Source of the DNA: DASRQZ01 sp964571275
GTDB lineage: Bacteria > Myxococcota_A > Polyangia > Fen-1088
Direction of reading: 5' to 3'
Assembly (NCBI GenBank): GCA_964571275.1
Contig: CAZNCQ010000011.1
Span: 1 to 64,000 of the forward strand
DNA: 64,000 bases
Shown here: positions 15,314-23,654 of the stretch, piece by piece
Layout of the letters: each line of letters starts with the position of its first letter
Numbering within the stretch: the stretch's first letter is position 1
Program-made: the position numbers and the translations under genes
Notes under the pieces: generated by a model
The model's database searches: none
Told to the model about the DNA's origin: nothing
Seen by the model: the letters and a program-made list of their open reading frames with translations, nothing else

Positions 15314-17527
15314 ATGAGTCTGATCGGCCCTGTGACGGTGAGCCCCATTGGCGGGCATGACATGTACCTGCTCTCGATGAGCGGCGACGAGGAGCTGGGC
15401 AGGCTCTTCGAGTACAACCTGGAGCTCCTGAGCCCCGACCCGACGATCTCGCTCGCCGACGTGCTGGCCCAGAACGTCACGGTGACGCTCGAGCTGTCGG
15501 GCGCCAGCTTCCGGTATTTCAACGGCTACGTCAGTCGATTCTCCTTCGCGGGGACGTCGGGCGACCAGTGCGTCTACAAGGCGACGCTGCGCCCCTGGCT
15601 CTGGTTCCTGACCCGGACCTCCGACTGCCGCATCTTCAACCAGCGCTCGACGCCCGACGTGGTCAAGCGCGTCTTCCGCCACTACAGCCAGGCGCTGTTC
15701 GACGGGCCGCTGCCCGGGCACGCGTCGCGCGACTTCGTCGTCCAGTACCGCGAGACCGACTTCAACTTCGTGAGCCGGCTCATGGAAGAGGAAGGGATCT
15801 ACTACTACTTCCGCCACGAGCTCGGGAAACACACGCTGGTGTTCGCCGACTCGATCGGGGCGCACGACAAGTACCCGGGCCTGAGCATTCCCTATATGCC
15901 GCCGACCGACAGCGGACGGCGCCAGGGCGATCACTTCGATTCGTGGCGCGTGTCGCAGGAGATCCAGCCCGCGGCGTACGTCATGAAAGAGTACGACTTC
16001 AAGCGGCCGCGCGCCGACCTGCGCGCGGTCGTGAACCCGCAGGCCAACAAGACTCGCCACCTGATGGGCGAGTACTTCGACTACCCGGGCGGCTATCCCG
16101 AGCGCACCGACGGCGAGACGTTGGGCGGCATCCACCTCGACGAGCTCGGCGTCCACTACGAGACCGTGGAGACGACGGGGACGACGCGCGCGCTCAGCGT
16201 CGGGCAGACGTTCCGCGTGACCGACGTGCCGCGCCCGGATCAGAACCGCGAATACCTGGTCATGCGCGCGCACTACGAGCTGCACAGCCACGACATCACC
16301 ACCGGGACGACCGACGACCAGGAGATCTTCCAGGGCGCGTTCACGTTGATGGATTCGGGCAAGCCGTTCCGTCCCGCGCGCCACACGCCGCGGCCGGTGG
16401 TGCAGGGGCCGCAGACCGCTGTCGTGGTCGGCGACAAGAAGACCCAGCCCGACTCGAGCGAGATCGTCACCGACGAGCACGCGCGCGTGCGCGTGCGCTT
16501 CTTCTGGGAGCGCCTCGGCGGCGAACGCACCGACGAGCCGGACGATGAGGAGAAGCGCAACGAGGACATGACGACCTGGGTCCGCGTGTCGCAGGTCTGG
16601 GCCGGCGCGCAGTGGGGCGCAATCCACATCCCGCGCATCGGACAGGAGGTGATCGTCGACTTCCTCGAAGGCGATCCGGATCGCCCGATCGTCACCGGCC
16701 GCGTCTACAACGGCGACAACATGCCGCCGTATGCGCTCCCGCAGAACAAGACCCAGAGCGGTATCAAGAGCCGCAGCACCACCGGCGGCGGGCCGAGCAA
16801 CTTCAACGAGATCCGTTTCGAGGACAAGAAGGGCGGCGAAGAGCTGCACGTCCAGGCGGAGCGCGATCACTCGACGCTGGTCAAGCGCAACCAGTCGCTG
16901 AGCGTCGGCGGCGACCGCAGCGTCAGTGTCAGCGGAAACGAGACGGTCAGCGTCAGCGGCACGCGTTCGACGACGATCACCAAGAAGGAGACCGAGACCT
17001 TCAACGACGCGCGCGTGATGACGGTGGCGCAGACGGACGAGGTCACGATCACCGGCCACGCCACCGGCACCTACAACGGCGGCCGCACCGAGACGGTCAA
17101 GAGCGGCGACAGCCTGGAAGTGATGGGCTCGAACAAGACCGTCACCGTGCACGGCGAATACAACACCACCGCCGACACGCAGTTCCAGGTCGAGCAGGGC
17201 CCGAACAGCATCATGGTCAAGGACTCGATCACCGTTCACTCGACGACCGAGGTCAAGGTCACCAACGACAAGTGCACGGTGCATCTCAACGGCGGCTTGC
17301 TGTGCATCGACGCTGCAGACGAGATCAAGCTGACCTGCGGCGGCTCGACGATCTCGCTAGCCAAGGACGGGACGATCACGATCACCGGCGGCAAGCAGGT
17401 GACCACGACCGGTGGCGGCTCGGGCGTCGACCTGGTGGCGGCGGGCGCGACGATGTCCGGTACCAAGGCCACGGTCTCGGGCACGAGCACGACCGAAGTC
17501 ACCGGGGGGATCGTCAAGATCAACTGA
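15314..17527 (+). CDS. vgrG: Type VI secretion spike protein VgrG (TssI)
   Basis: 737 residues, full-length VgrG. Residues about 1-380 are the gp27-like base (GDEELGRLFEYNLEL, VVQYRETDFNFVSRLMEEEGIYYYF), 430-520 the gp5 OB-fold (ARVRVRFFWERLGG..., VRVSQVWAGAQWGAIHIPRIGQEVIVDFLEGDPD), and the rest the beta-helical needle with repeating [VT]xVxG turns. It ends soon after the needle with a short poly-Thr/Gly tip, so no effector domain is fused here. It opens an operon with a probable adaptor, the PAAR-Rhs toxin and a candidate immunity protein. No tss structural genes are in the window, so this is an orphan cargo locus. Confidence 0.97.
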   Translation: MSLIGPVTVSPIGGHDMYLLSMSGDEELGRLFEYNLELLSPDPTISLADVLAQNVTVTLELSGASFRYFNGYVSRFSFAGTSGDQCVYKATLRPWLWFLTRTSDCRIFNQRSTPDVVKRVFRHYSQALFDGPLPGHASRDFVVQYRETDFNFVSRLMEEEGIYYYFRHELGKHTLVFADSIGAHDKYPGLSIPYMPPTDSGRRQGDHFDSWRVSQEIQPAAYVMKEYDFKRPRADLRAVVNPQANKTRHLMGEYFDYPGGYPERTDGETLGGIHLDELGVHYETVETTGTTRALSVGQTFRVTDVPRPDQNREYLVMRAHYELHSHDITTGTTDDQEIFQGAFTLMDSGKPFRPARHTPRPVVQGPQTAVVVGDKKTQPDSSEIVTDEHARVRVRFFWERLGGERTDEPDDEEKRNEDMTTWVRVSQVWAGAQWGAIHIPRIGQEVIVDFLEGDPDRPIVTGRVYNGDNMPPYALPQNKTQSGIKSRSTTGGGPSNFNEIRFEDKKGGEELHVQAERDHSTLVKRNQSLSVGGDRSVSVSGNETVSVSGTRSTTITKKETETFNDARVMTVAQTDEVTITGHATGTYNGGRTETVKSGDSLEVMGSNKTVTVHGEYNTTADTQFQVEQGPNSIMVKDSITVHSTTEVKVTNDKCTVHLNGGLLCIDAADEIKLTCGGSTISLAKDGTITITGGKQVTTTGGGSGVDLVAAGATMSGTKATVSGTSTTEVTGGIVKIN

Positions 17528-17547
17528 TGGGCGTGTAGCGCGGGTCG

Positions 17548-18993
17548 ATGGAAGCCATTGCGGTCCCTCTGCGGCGTCTTCACGAGGAGGCGAGCTGGTT
17601 CGCGCGCGCGGCGGAGATCAAGCTCCTGCACGTCGCTGCCGACGCGACGTTGCGGGGCGCGGCGATCAAGCTCCTGATGGGGCAGGAGTTCCACGCGGAC
17701 AATCGCGCGCTCTATTTCCGCTTCGACGATGAGGTCACCGGCCCGATGCGCGGCTGGCCCGCGCGCGCGGCGCGCCTGCGCGAGCAGTTCGCGGACAAGG
17801 CCGCGTCGCTGAAGCCGGCGGCGATCCACCTGGCGGCCATTCGCGACGTCTCGTCCTCGCCGGCGGGCGCGGCGGCGCGCTCGCCCGCGGCGGAGTTCGC
17901 GGCGCAGCTCTACGAGGCGCGGCGCGCGCTGGCGGCGCCGCTGACGCAGATCGTGGCGCTGCTCGCGCCGACGCGGGTCGAGGACCCGAAGATATTCGCC
18001 GCCGAGATGACGTCGTTGATTCGCGCGCGCGAGCTCGCCGACGTGCGCTGGATCGTGGTCGAGACCGACGGCGATGCCATTGGCCCGCTCGCGCAGGACC
18101 TCGGACGCGCCGCGCTCTCGTGCGCGTGCGTGATCGACAGCGCGGCCCAGAGCGATGCCTTGGCGGCGCAGGGCGCGGCGGCGGTCTCGGATCCGGTGAT
18201 CGTGCGCGCGCCGCCCGGCAACTGGCGCGCGCCCGGCGCCATGCCCGACGTCGAGCCGCCGCCGCACGTGGGTGCCCCGCCGGTGGCGACCGACGAGGAG
18301 CTGCGCGCCGCCGGCCTGTCGCCGGTGTTCGTCAAAGGCGGCGGCGATGCGCTCAAGCGCCTGGTGCTGGGCGGGGCGCTGGCCCTGCGCAACGGAAAGA
18401 ACGCGGACGCGGTCACGCTGCAGGCGCGCGCGGCCGCGCTCTGTGATGAGATGCAGATGCCCACCGAGGAGGTGCTGAACCTGCACGTCCTCGCCGGGTA
18501 TCTGATCGCAGGCTCGCAAGGCGCGCGCGCGCGCGAGGTCTACGTCCAGGCCGGAACGCTCGCGCGAACCCACGGGCTCAAAGATCTGGAGGCGCAGACC
18601 GAGCTGGCGCTCGGCATGCTGGAGGCGGTCGATCGCGCGCCCGCCAAGGCCGCGGCGCACTACGCCGCCGCGGGACGCCTGGCCGAGGATGCGAAGATCG
18701 ACGTCCTGGCGATCGAGGCCTGGCGAATGGCCGGCCAGCTGGCGCTGGAGAGCCGCCTCGAGACCTCGGCGGTCGAATGCTGGAAACGCGCGCTGGATCT
18801 GGCCGACGAGCTCGACCCCAAGCTCGCGCAGTCCACGAGCGCCGCCGAAATCGCGCGGGCGCTGGCCGCGGTCTACCGCAAGCGCGGGCTCGTCGCGCCG
18901 GCGAGCGCGCTGGAAGAACGCAGCGCGGAGCTGGAGCAAGGCACGCCTCCCACAGAGGAGGTCCCGCCCAGAACCGCTGGAAACACTGGCTGA
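17548..18993 (+). CDS. Probable T6SS effector adaptor/chaperone with TPR-like helices
   Basis: 481 residues, Ala-rich and helical, no signal peptide. Residues about 1-200 are unrecognised (LHEEASWFARAAEIKLLHVAADATLRGAAIKLLM), followed by a Pro-rich linker and TPR-like helices from about 260 (GGALALRNGKNADAVTLQARAAAL; RAREVYVQAGTLARTHG). It sits 20 bp after vgrG, and its stop (TGA 18991-18993) overlaps the Rhs start (ATG 18993). That position, between spike and toxin, is where T6SS adaptors such as DUF4123/DUF2169 proteins are found, but no such family is recognised here; the role is inferred from context. Confidence 0.75.
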   Translation: MEAIAVPLRRLHEEASWFARAAEIKLLHVAADATLRGAAIKLLMGQEFHADNRALYFRFDDEVTGPMRGWPARAARLREQFADKAASLKPAAIHLAAIRDVSSSPAGAAARSPAAEFAAQLYEARRALAAPLTQIVALLAPTRVEDPKIFAAEMTSLIRARELADVRWIVVETDGDAIGPLAQDLGRAALSCACVIDSAAQSDALAAQGAAAVSDPVIVRAPPGNWRAPGAMPDVEPPPHVGAPPVATDEELRAAGLSPVFVKGGGDALKRLVLGGALALRNGKNADAVTLQARAAALCDEMQMPTEEVLNLHVLAGYLIAGSQGARAREVYVQAGTLARTHGLKDLEAQTELALGMLEAVDRAPAKAAAHYAAAGRLAEDAKIDVLAIEAWRMAGQLALESRLETSAVECWKRALDLADELDPKLAQSTSAAEIARALAAVYRKRGLVAPASALEERSAELEQGTPPTEEVPPRTAGNTG

Positions 18994-21900
18994 TGCTCGC
19001 CAGCACGTTCATGGACCTGGTGCTCGGGGTGGACATCCACTTCGAAATGGTCCCGATGCCGGCACCGGTCCCGACGCCGATCCCGAACCCGTTCGTCGGC
19101 ATGGTCTTCGATCCGGGCGGTTTGCTCGTCGGTCAGGTGATGAGCCTGACGATGGCGCTGGCCACTGGCAAGCCGCCGCTGGGACCGGTGCTGATCAACT
19201 CGATGCCGGCCACCACCGTCGGTACGAACGCAATCAACTCGCTCGGCGTGCCACACATCCTGATCCCGCCCGGCACGGCCTGGGCGCCGATGCCCAAGCT
19301 GCCGAAGCCGTCGTTCAAGGGGCCTCCGCCCGCGCCCGGCGCGCCGGTCAAACCCGAGGGCGACGCGATCAGCGTCTTCGGTTCGCAGACCGTCAACCTG
19401 ATGGGCACCAGCGCCGTGCGCATGGGCGACAAGTCGATGAGCTGCGGCGAGCCCGTGCGCCTGCCGTCGTCGACGGTGCTGGCGATTCCCAAGGGCATGC
19501 CGGTGATGATCGGCGGACCGCCGGCGATCTCGATCATGGACGCGGTCGGCGCTCTCCTGCGATCGAAGTGGGTCGCCGGCTACCTGCACGACATCTTGAG
19601 CCGCTTCAAGCCCGGTCGCTTGCGGAGCCTGATCAGCAAGGCGATCTGCTTCGTCACCGGGCACCCCGTCGACGTCGCGACGGGACGCGTGCTCACCGAC
19701 CAGGTCGACTGGCAGCTGCCCGGACCGCTGCCGCTGACGTTCGAGCGCAGCTACTCGTCGGCGTGGGCCAACCGCAACGGTCCGCTCGGCCACGGCTGGT
19801 CGCACAGCCTGGATCAAGCGGTCTGGGCGGAGCGCGGCCGCGTCGTCTATCTCGACGGCGAGGGGCGCGAGCTCGAGTTCGACACGTTCGCTTTTCCCGA
19901 CCACGTGCTGCCGGCCGGGGAGAGCGTCTACGAACCGATCACCCGCCTCACGCTGCGGGCGCTCGGCCAGCGTCGCTACGAGATCCACACGCACGACGGC
20001 ACCGCCCACGCGTTCGCGCCGGTCGAGGGCGCGACCGGCGAGCGCCGCTCCTGGTCGCGGCTCCTGCGCACGACGGCGCGCGCTGGCGCCGCGATCGCGC
20101 TCGAATACGATCGGCGCGGCGACCTCGCCTGGGTGCGCGATTCGGCCGGGCGTCAGATCGGGTTCGAGCACGACGCCGCCGGCCGGCTGAGCGCGGTCAA
20201 GCTACCGCATCCGACGGACGCCGGCTGGCAGGTGCACACTCGGTACGCTTACGACGCGCACGGAGACCTGGTGCAGGTCACTGACCCGCTCGGTGGGACC
20301 TGGCGCTTCGCCTACAAGCAGCACTTGCTGGTACAGGAGACCAACCGCAACGGCCTGTCGTTCTATTTCGCCTACGACGGCTTCGGAGAAGACGCGTATT
20401 GCGTCCGCACCTGGGGCGACGGCGGCATCTATGACCACATCATCGACTACGACAAGGTCGGCAAGGTCACCTGCGTGAGCGACAGCCTTGGCCGCACGAC
20501 GACCTACCGCATGAACGCCGTCGGGTGTGTCGTGAAGGTGACCGACGCGCTCGGCGGAGCGACATCCTACGAGTACGACGAGCGCACGCTGCGCAAGATC
20601 AAGGAGACCAGCGCCACCGGCGGGGAGACGCAGTGGAAGTACGACGACCGCGGCAACACCATCGAGATGACCGACCCGGGCGGCGCGGCGATCGCGGTGG
20701 CGTTCGACGAGCGCAACCTACCCGTGCGCGCCGTCGACGCCGTCAAGGGCGAGTGGACGTGGGGCTATGGCGACGGCGGCCGCCTGATCGGGCGGATCGA
20801 TCCCCTGGGCCGGCGCGTTCAGTTTCGCTGGGATCATCAAACCAAGCGGCTCGCGGCGATCACCGATCCCGCCGGTCACGAGTCGGCGCTCGGCTACGAC
20901 GCCCACGGAAACCTGACGTCGCTGACGGCGCCCGACGGTGCAGTGAGCGGCTGGCAGTACGACAACCTCGGGCGCTGTGTCGCGGCGATCGACGCGAACG
21001 GAAGCACGGAGCGGCGCGAGCACGATGCGCTCGGCCGGGTCGTGCGCGTCATCGAGCCCGACGGCAACGTGCGCGAGCTCTCGTACGACGGCGAGGGGAA
21101 CCTGATTGTCGCGCGCGACCGGCAGCACGACGTGCGCTTCACCTACCGCGGAATGGGCCGCCTGGCGTCGCGCCGCGAGGGCGAGACCACCGTCGCTCTC
21201 GACTACGACACCGAGGAGCGCCTGGTTGCGATCGCGAACGAGCACGGTCACGTTTACCGCTTCGAGCTGGGCGCCACCGGCCAGGTCGACGTCGAGCGCG
21301 GGTTCGACGGCATCCGGCGCCAGTACGCGCGCGACAAGGCGGGACGGGTCACCAAGATCTACCGCCCCGACGGCAGCGAGACCGTCTACCGCTACGACGA
21401 CGCCGGTCACGTCGCCGCCATCCTGCACAGCACCGGCGCCAAGGAAACATACGCCCACCGACCGGACGGTCAGCTGATCCAAGCCACCAACGATGCAGCG
21501 ACGGTGAACCTGGAACGCGACCTGCTCGGGCGCGTGCTGCGAGAGACGGTCGGCGACGATTGGGTCGCCTCGGAATTCGACGCCACCGGGCGGCGCGCCG
21601 GCGTCCGCTCGTCGAAGGGACTCGAGCAACGCATCCAGCGCGACGCCACCGGCCAGGCCGTGCGCGTGACGGCGGCGGTCAAGCACCAGGGCGACGACGC
21701 CGGGGGCTCGTGGCACGACGCCTGGCAAGCGCGGATCGTGCGCGACGCGCTCGGCGCTGAGATCGAGCGCGATCTACCCGGCGGCGTACAAAGCCGCTGG
21801 CAAAGAGACAAGCTCGGCCGCCCGGTGCAACAACGGATCTCCAGCGCGGCCGGGTTCCTGCGCGCCGTTCAATACACCTGGGACGTCAACGACCGCCTGC

Positions 21901-23261
21901 GCATGATGGTCGACGCGACCCGCGGCCCGATCCGCTACGAGCACGACACCTTCGGCAACCTCTCGGCGGCCGTGTACGAAGACGGCCGCGTCGACCTGCG
22001 CATGCCCGACGCAGTCGGGAACCTGTTCCGCAGCGCGGACCGCGGCGACCGCAAGTACGGTCCCGCCGGCCAGCTTCTGGAGTCGCGCGAGCCCGACGGC
22101 CGCGTCGTCGCCTACGAATACGACACCGAGGGAAACCTCGCGAAGAAGATGGAGCGCCGTGACACGCGCGGCGACGCGCGCGTCTGGACCTATCACTGGA
22201 ACGCCAGCGGCACGCTCGCGCGGGTCGTCCGCCCCGACGGCGAGGCGGTCACGTTCACCTACGACGCGCTGGCGCGCCGTCTTTCGAAGTCATTCCGCGG
22301 GAAGACCACGCGCTGGATCTGGGATGGCGACGTGCCGCTCCACGAGTGGGTCGAGCGCTCGGCGCCGGTCCGGGATGTCGCGCCGGCTCCGCCGTCGGCC
22401 GCTTTCTTCGCCGACGAGCGCGCGGCACGCCGGCGCAAGGCCGAGCTGGCGGCGCGTCCGTCGGTTGGCCCTCCGGGTTGGGCCGCGTCGGCTGCAAACG
22501 AGCCCGGAACCCGCGAGCGTCCGGTCACCTGGCTCTTCGATCCCGAGAGCTTCGCACCGATGGCCAAGCTCATCGGCGATGACGAATACGCGATCGTCAC
22601 GGATCACCTCGGCACGCCGTCGGCGATGTACGACGCCGCAGGCGACGAGGTCTGGTCCGCAACCTTCGACGTCTATGGCGGCCTGCGCGAGGTCCAGGGC
22701 ACGCGCGGCGCCTGCCCCTTCCGCTGGCCCGGCCAATACGAAGACGAGGAGACCGGCCTCTACTACAACCGGTTCAGGTACTACGATCCGCAGAGCGGCG
22801 AGTACGTCGCCAGCGATCCGATCGGTCTGTCAGCTGGCCTTCGCCTGTTCGGATACGTCGTCGATCCGAACAGTTGGTCCGATCCGCTCGGTCTCGCCGC
22901 GGGCTGCGGCAAGGACATCGCGCTCGGGAAGGACATTCCCGGCAGCCACGGGCTCAAGGGCCTGGCCACGCAGACGGGCTCCTCGTGGTGGCGCAACTGG
23001 GCGCGCGACGGGATTACCCGGCGAACCGTGTCGAACCGGTTTGGCCGCGCGTTTCATCAGGCGGCGGACCGGGCCGAGCACATTCACTTTTCACTCGACG
23101 GCATTCCCGATGTCGGGGAGGCTGTTCGGCAAGGCGCGGCGGGGTTCACGCCTGGAAACTTCACCCACGCCGAGTTGAATCACATTGTCAACAACCCGGA
23201 CCTGCTCTCGAAGACAACGTTCTATCGTGACGGCGTGCCCCAGACCGGTTCAATATTCTGA
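18993..23261 (+). CDS. rhs: PAAR-Rhs polymorphic toxin (T6SS effector)
   Basis: 1,422 residues. N-terminus with a PAAR-like region (VPMPAPVPTPIPNPFVGM to about 190), then a DUF6531-type start (CFVTGHPVDVATGRV), a long set of RHS/YD repeats (YDxxGRLxxxTxPxG), the conserved core end RYYDPQSGEYVASDPIGL and DPLGL, then a variable C-terminal domain of about 120 residues (from AAGCGKDI). That tail is the presumed toxin, released inside the Rhs shell. Its start codon overlaps the adaptor stop, and the immunity candidate follows 9 bp later. Toxin activity is not recognisable; it contains RAEHIHFSLDGI and SKTTFYRDG. GC content falls in this part, typical of swapped tips. Confidence 0.95.
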   Translation: MLASTFMDLVLGVDIHFEMVPMPAPVPTPIPNPFVGMVFDPGGLLVGQVMSLTMALATGKPPLGPVLINSMPATTVGTNAINSLGVPHILIPPGTAWAPMPKLPKPSFKGPPPAPGAPVKPEGDAISVFGSQTVNLMGTSAVRMGDKSMSCGEPVRLPSSTVLAIPKGMPVMIGGPPAISIMDAVGALLRSKWVAGYLHDILSRFKPGRLRSLISKAICFVTGHPVDVATGRVLTDQVDWQLPGPLPLTFERSYSSAWANRNGPLGHGWSHSLDQAVWAERGRVVYLDGEGRELEFDTFAFPDHVLPAGESVYEPITRLTLRALGQRRYEIHTHDGTAHAFAPVEGATGERRSWSRLLRTTARAGAAIALEYDRRGDLAWVRDSAGRQIGFEHDAAGRLSAVKLPHPTDAGWQVHTRYAYDAHGDLVQVTDPLGGTWRFAYKQHLLVQETNRNGLSFYFAYDGFGEDAYCVRTWGDGGIYDHIIDYDKVGKVTCVSDSLGRTTTYRMNAVGCVVKVTDALGGATSYEYDERTLRKIKETSATGGETQWKYDDRGNTIEMTDPGGAAIAVAFDERNLPVRAVDAVKGEWTWGYGDGGRLIGRIDPLGRRVQFRWDHQTKRLAAITDPAGHESALGYDAHGNLTSLTAPDGAVSGWQYDNLGRCVAAIDANGSTERREHDALGRVVRVIEPDGNVRELSYDGEGNLIVARDRQHDVRFTYRGMGRLASRREGETTVALDYDTEERLVAIANEHGHVYRFELGATGQVDVERGFDGIRRQYARDKAGRVTKIYRPDGSETVYRYDDAGHVAAILHSTGAKETYAHRPDGQLIQATNDAATVNLERDLLGRVLRETVGDDWVASEFDATGRRAGVRSSKGLEQRIQRDATGQAVRVTAAVKHQGDDAGGSWHDAWQARIVRDALGAEIERDLPGGVQSRWQRDKLGRPVQQRISSAAGFLRAVQYTWDVNDRLRMMVDATRGPIRYEHDTFGNLSAAVYEDGRVDLRMPDAVGNLFRSADRGDRKYGPAGQLLESREPDGRVVAYEYDTEGNLAKKMERRDTRGDARVWTYHWNASGTLARVVRPDGEAVTFTYDALARRLSKSFRGKTTRWIWDGDVPLHEWVERSAPVRDVAPAPPSAAFFADERAARRRKAELAARPSVGPPGWAASAANEPGTRERPVTWLFDPESFAPMAKLIGDDEYAIVTDHLGTPSAMYDAAGDEVWSATFDVYGGLREVQGTRGACPFRWPGQYEDEETGLYYNRFRYYDPQSGEYVASDPIGLSAGLRLFGYVVDPNSWSDPLGLAAGCGKDIALGKDIPGSHGLKGLATQTGSSWWRNWARDGITRRTVSNRFGRAFHQAADRAEHIHFSLDGIPDVGEAVRQGAAGFTPGNFTHAELNHIVNNPDLLSKTTFYRDGVPQTGSIF

Positions 23262-23270
23262 GGAGTTGCT

Positions 23271-23627
23271 TTGTCGAACACGTCCCACGACCCATTCTTC
23301 GAACGGACGTTGAAGTCGGGCGCGACGTTCCTGGCGCGCTGGTCCGGCGCGGATGCACAGCTGTGGGAGCTGACGGCATCGCACCGGACCCTCAAGGTGC
23401 TGCTCACGCGCCCCGGATCGACGCAGAACCTGCGGCAAAACTTGCAGATCGGTTGCCTCGATCCGATCCGGATCGAGGCGCCGGTCCGATGGACGAACGC
23501 TTCGCTCTCGCTTCAAATCACGTCGTTACCAGGCGACGACACCGGTTTCGTGCTGAGTGACGCCAACGGAGCCGTCTCGATCCTCTGCGGCTCGATCGAG
23601 TTCGCGGAGAACGTCAAGGCTCCGTAG
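23271..23627 (+). CDS. Candidate immunity protein for the Rhs toxin
   Basis: 118 residues, no signal, mixed alpha/beta (HDPFFERTLKSGATFLARWSG; ITSLPGDDTGFVLSD). No family recognised. It begins at a TTG preceded by AGGAG at 23261-23265, five bases upstream, 9 bp after the Rhs stop. Small cytoplasmic genes directly 3' of Rhs toxins almost always encode the cognate immunity protein, so the assignment rests on context. GC content is lower than the operon core, consistent with co-transfer with the toxin tip. Confidence 0.7.
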   Translation: MSNTSHDPFFERTLKSGATFLARWSGADAQLWELTASHRTLKVLLTRPGSTQNLRQNLQIGCLDPIRIEAPVRWTNASLSLQITSLPGDDTGFVLSDANGAVSILCGSIEFAENVKAP

Positions 23628-23654
23628 TATTGCGGCGGCGGCTCGATCCCGAGC

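Noticed and set aside
15299..17284. Long minus-strand frame antisense to vgrG, and another at 17236-18939 antisense to the adaptor gene
   Set aside because: Both lie opposite well-supported genes, have shadow composition (RH, RR, LV runs), and no ribosome-binding sites or homology.
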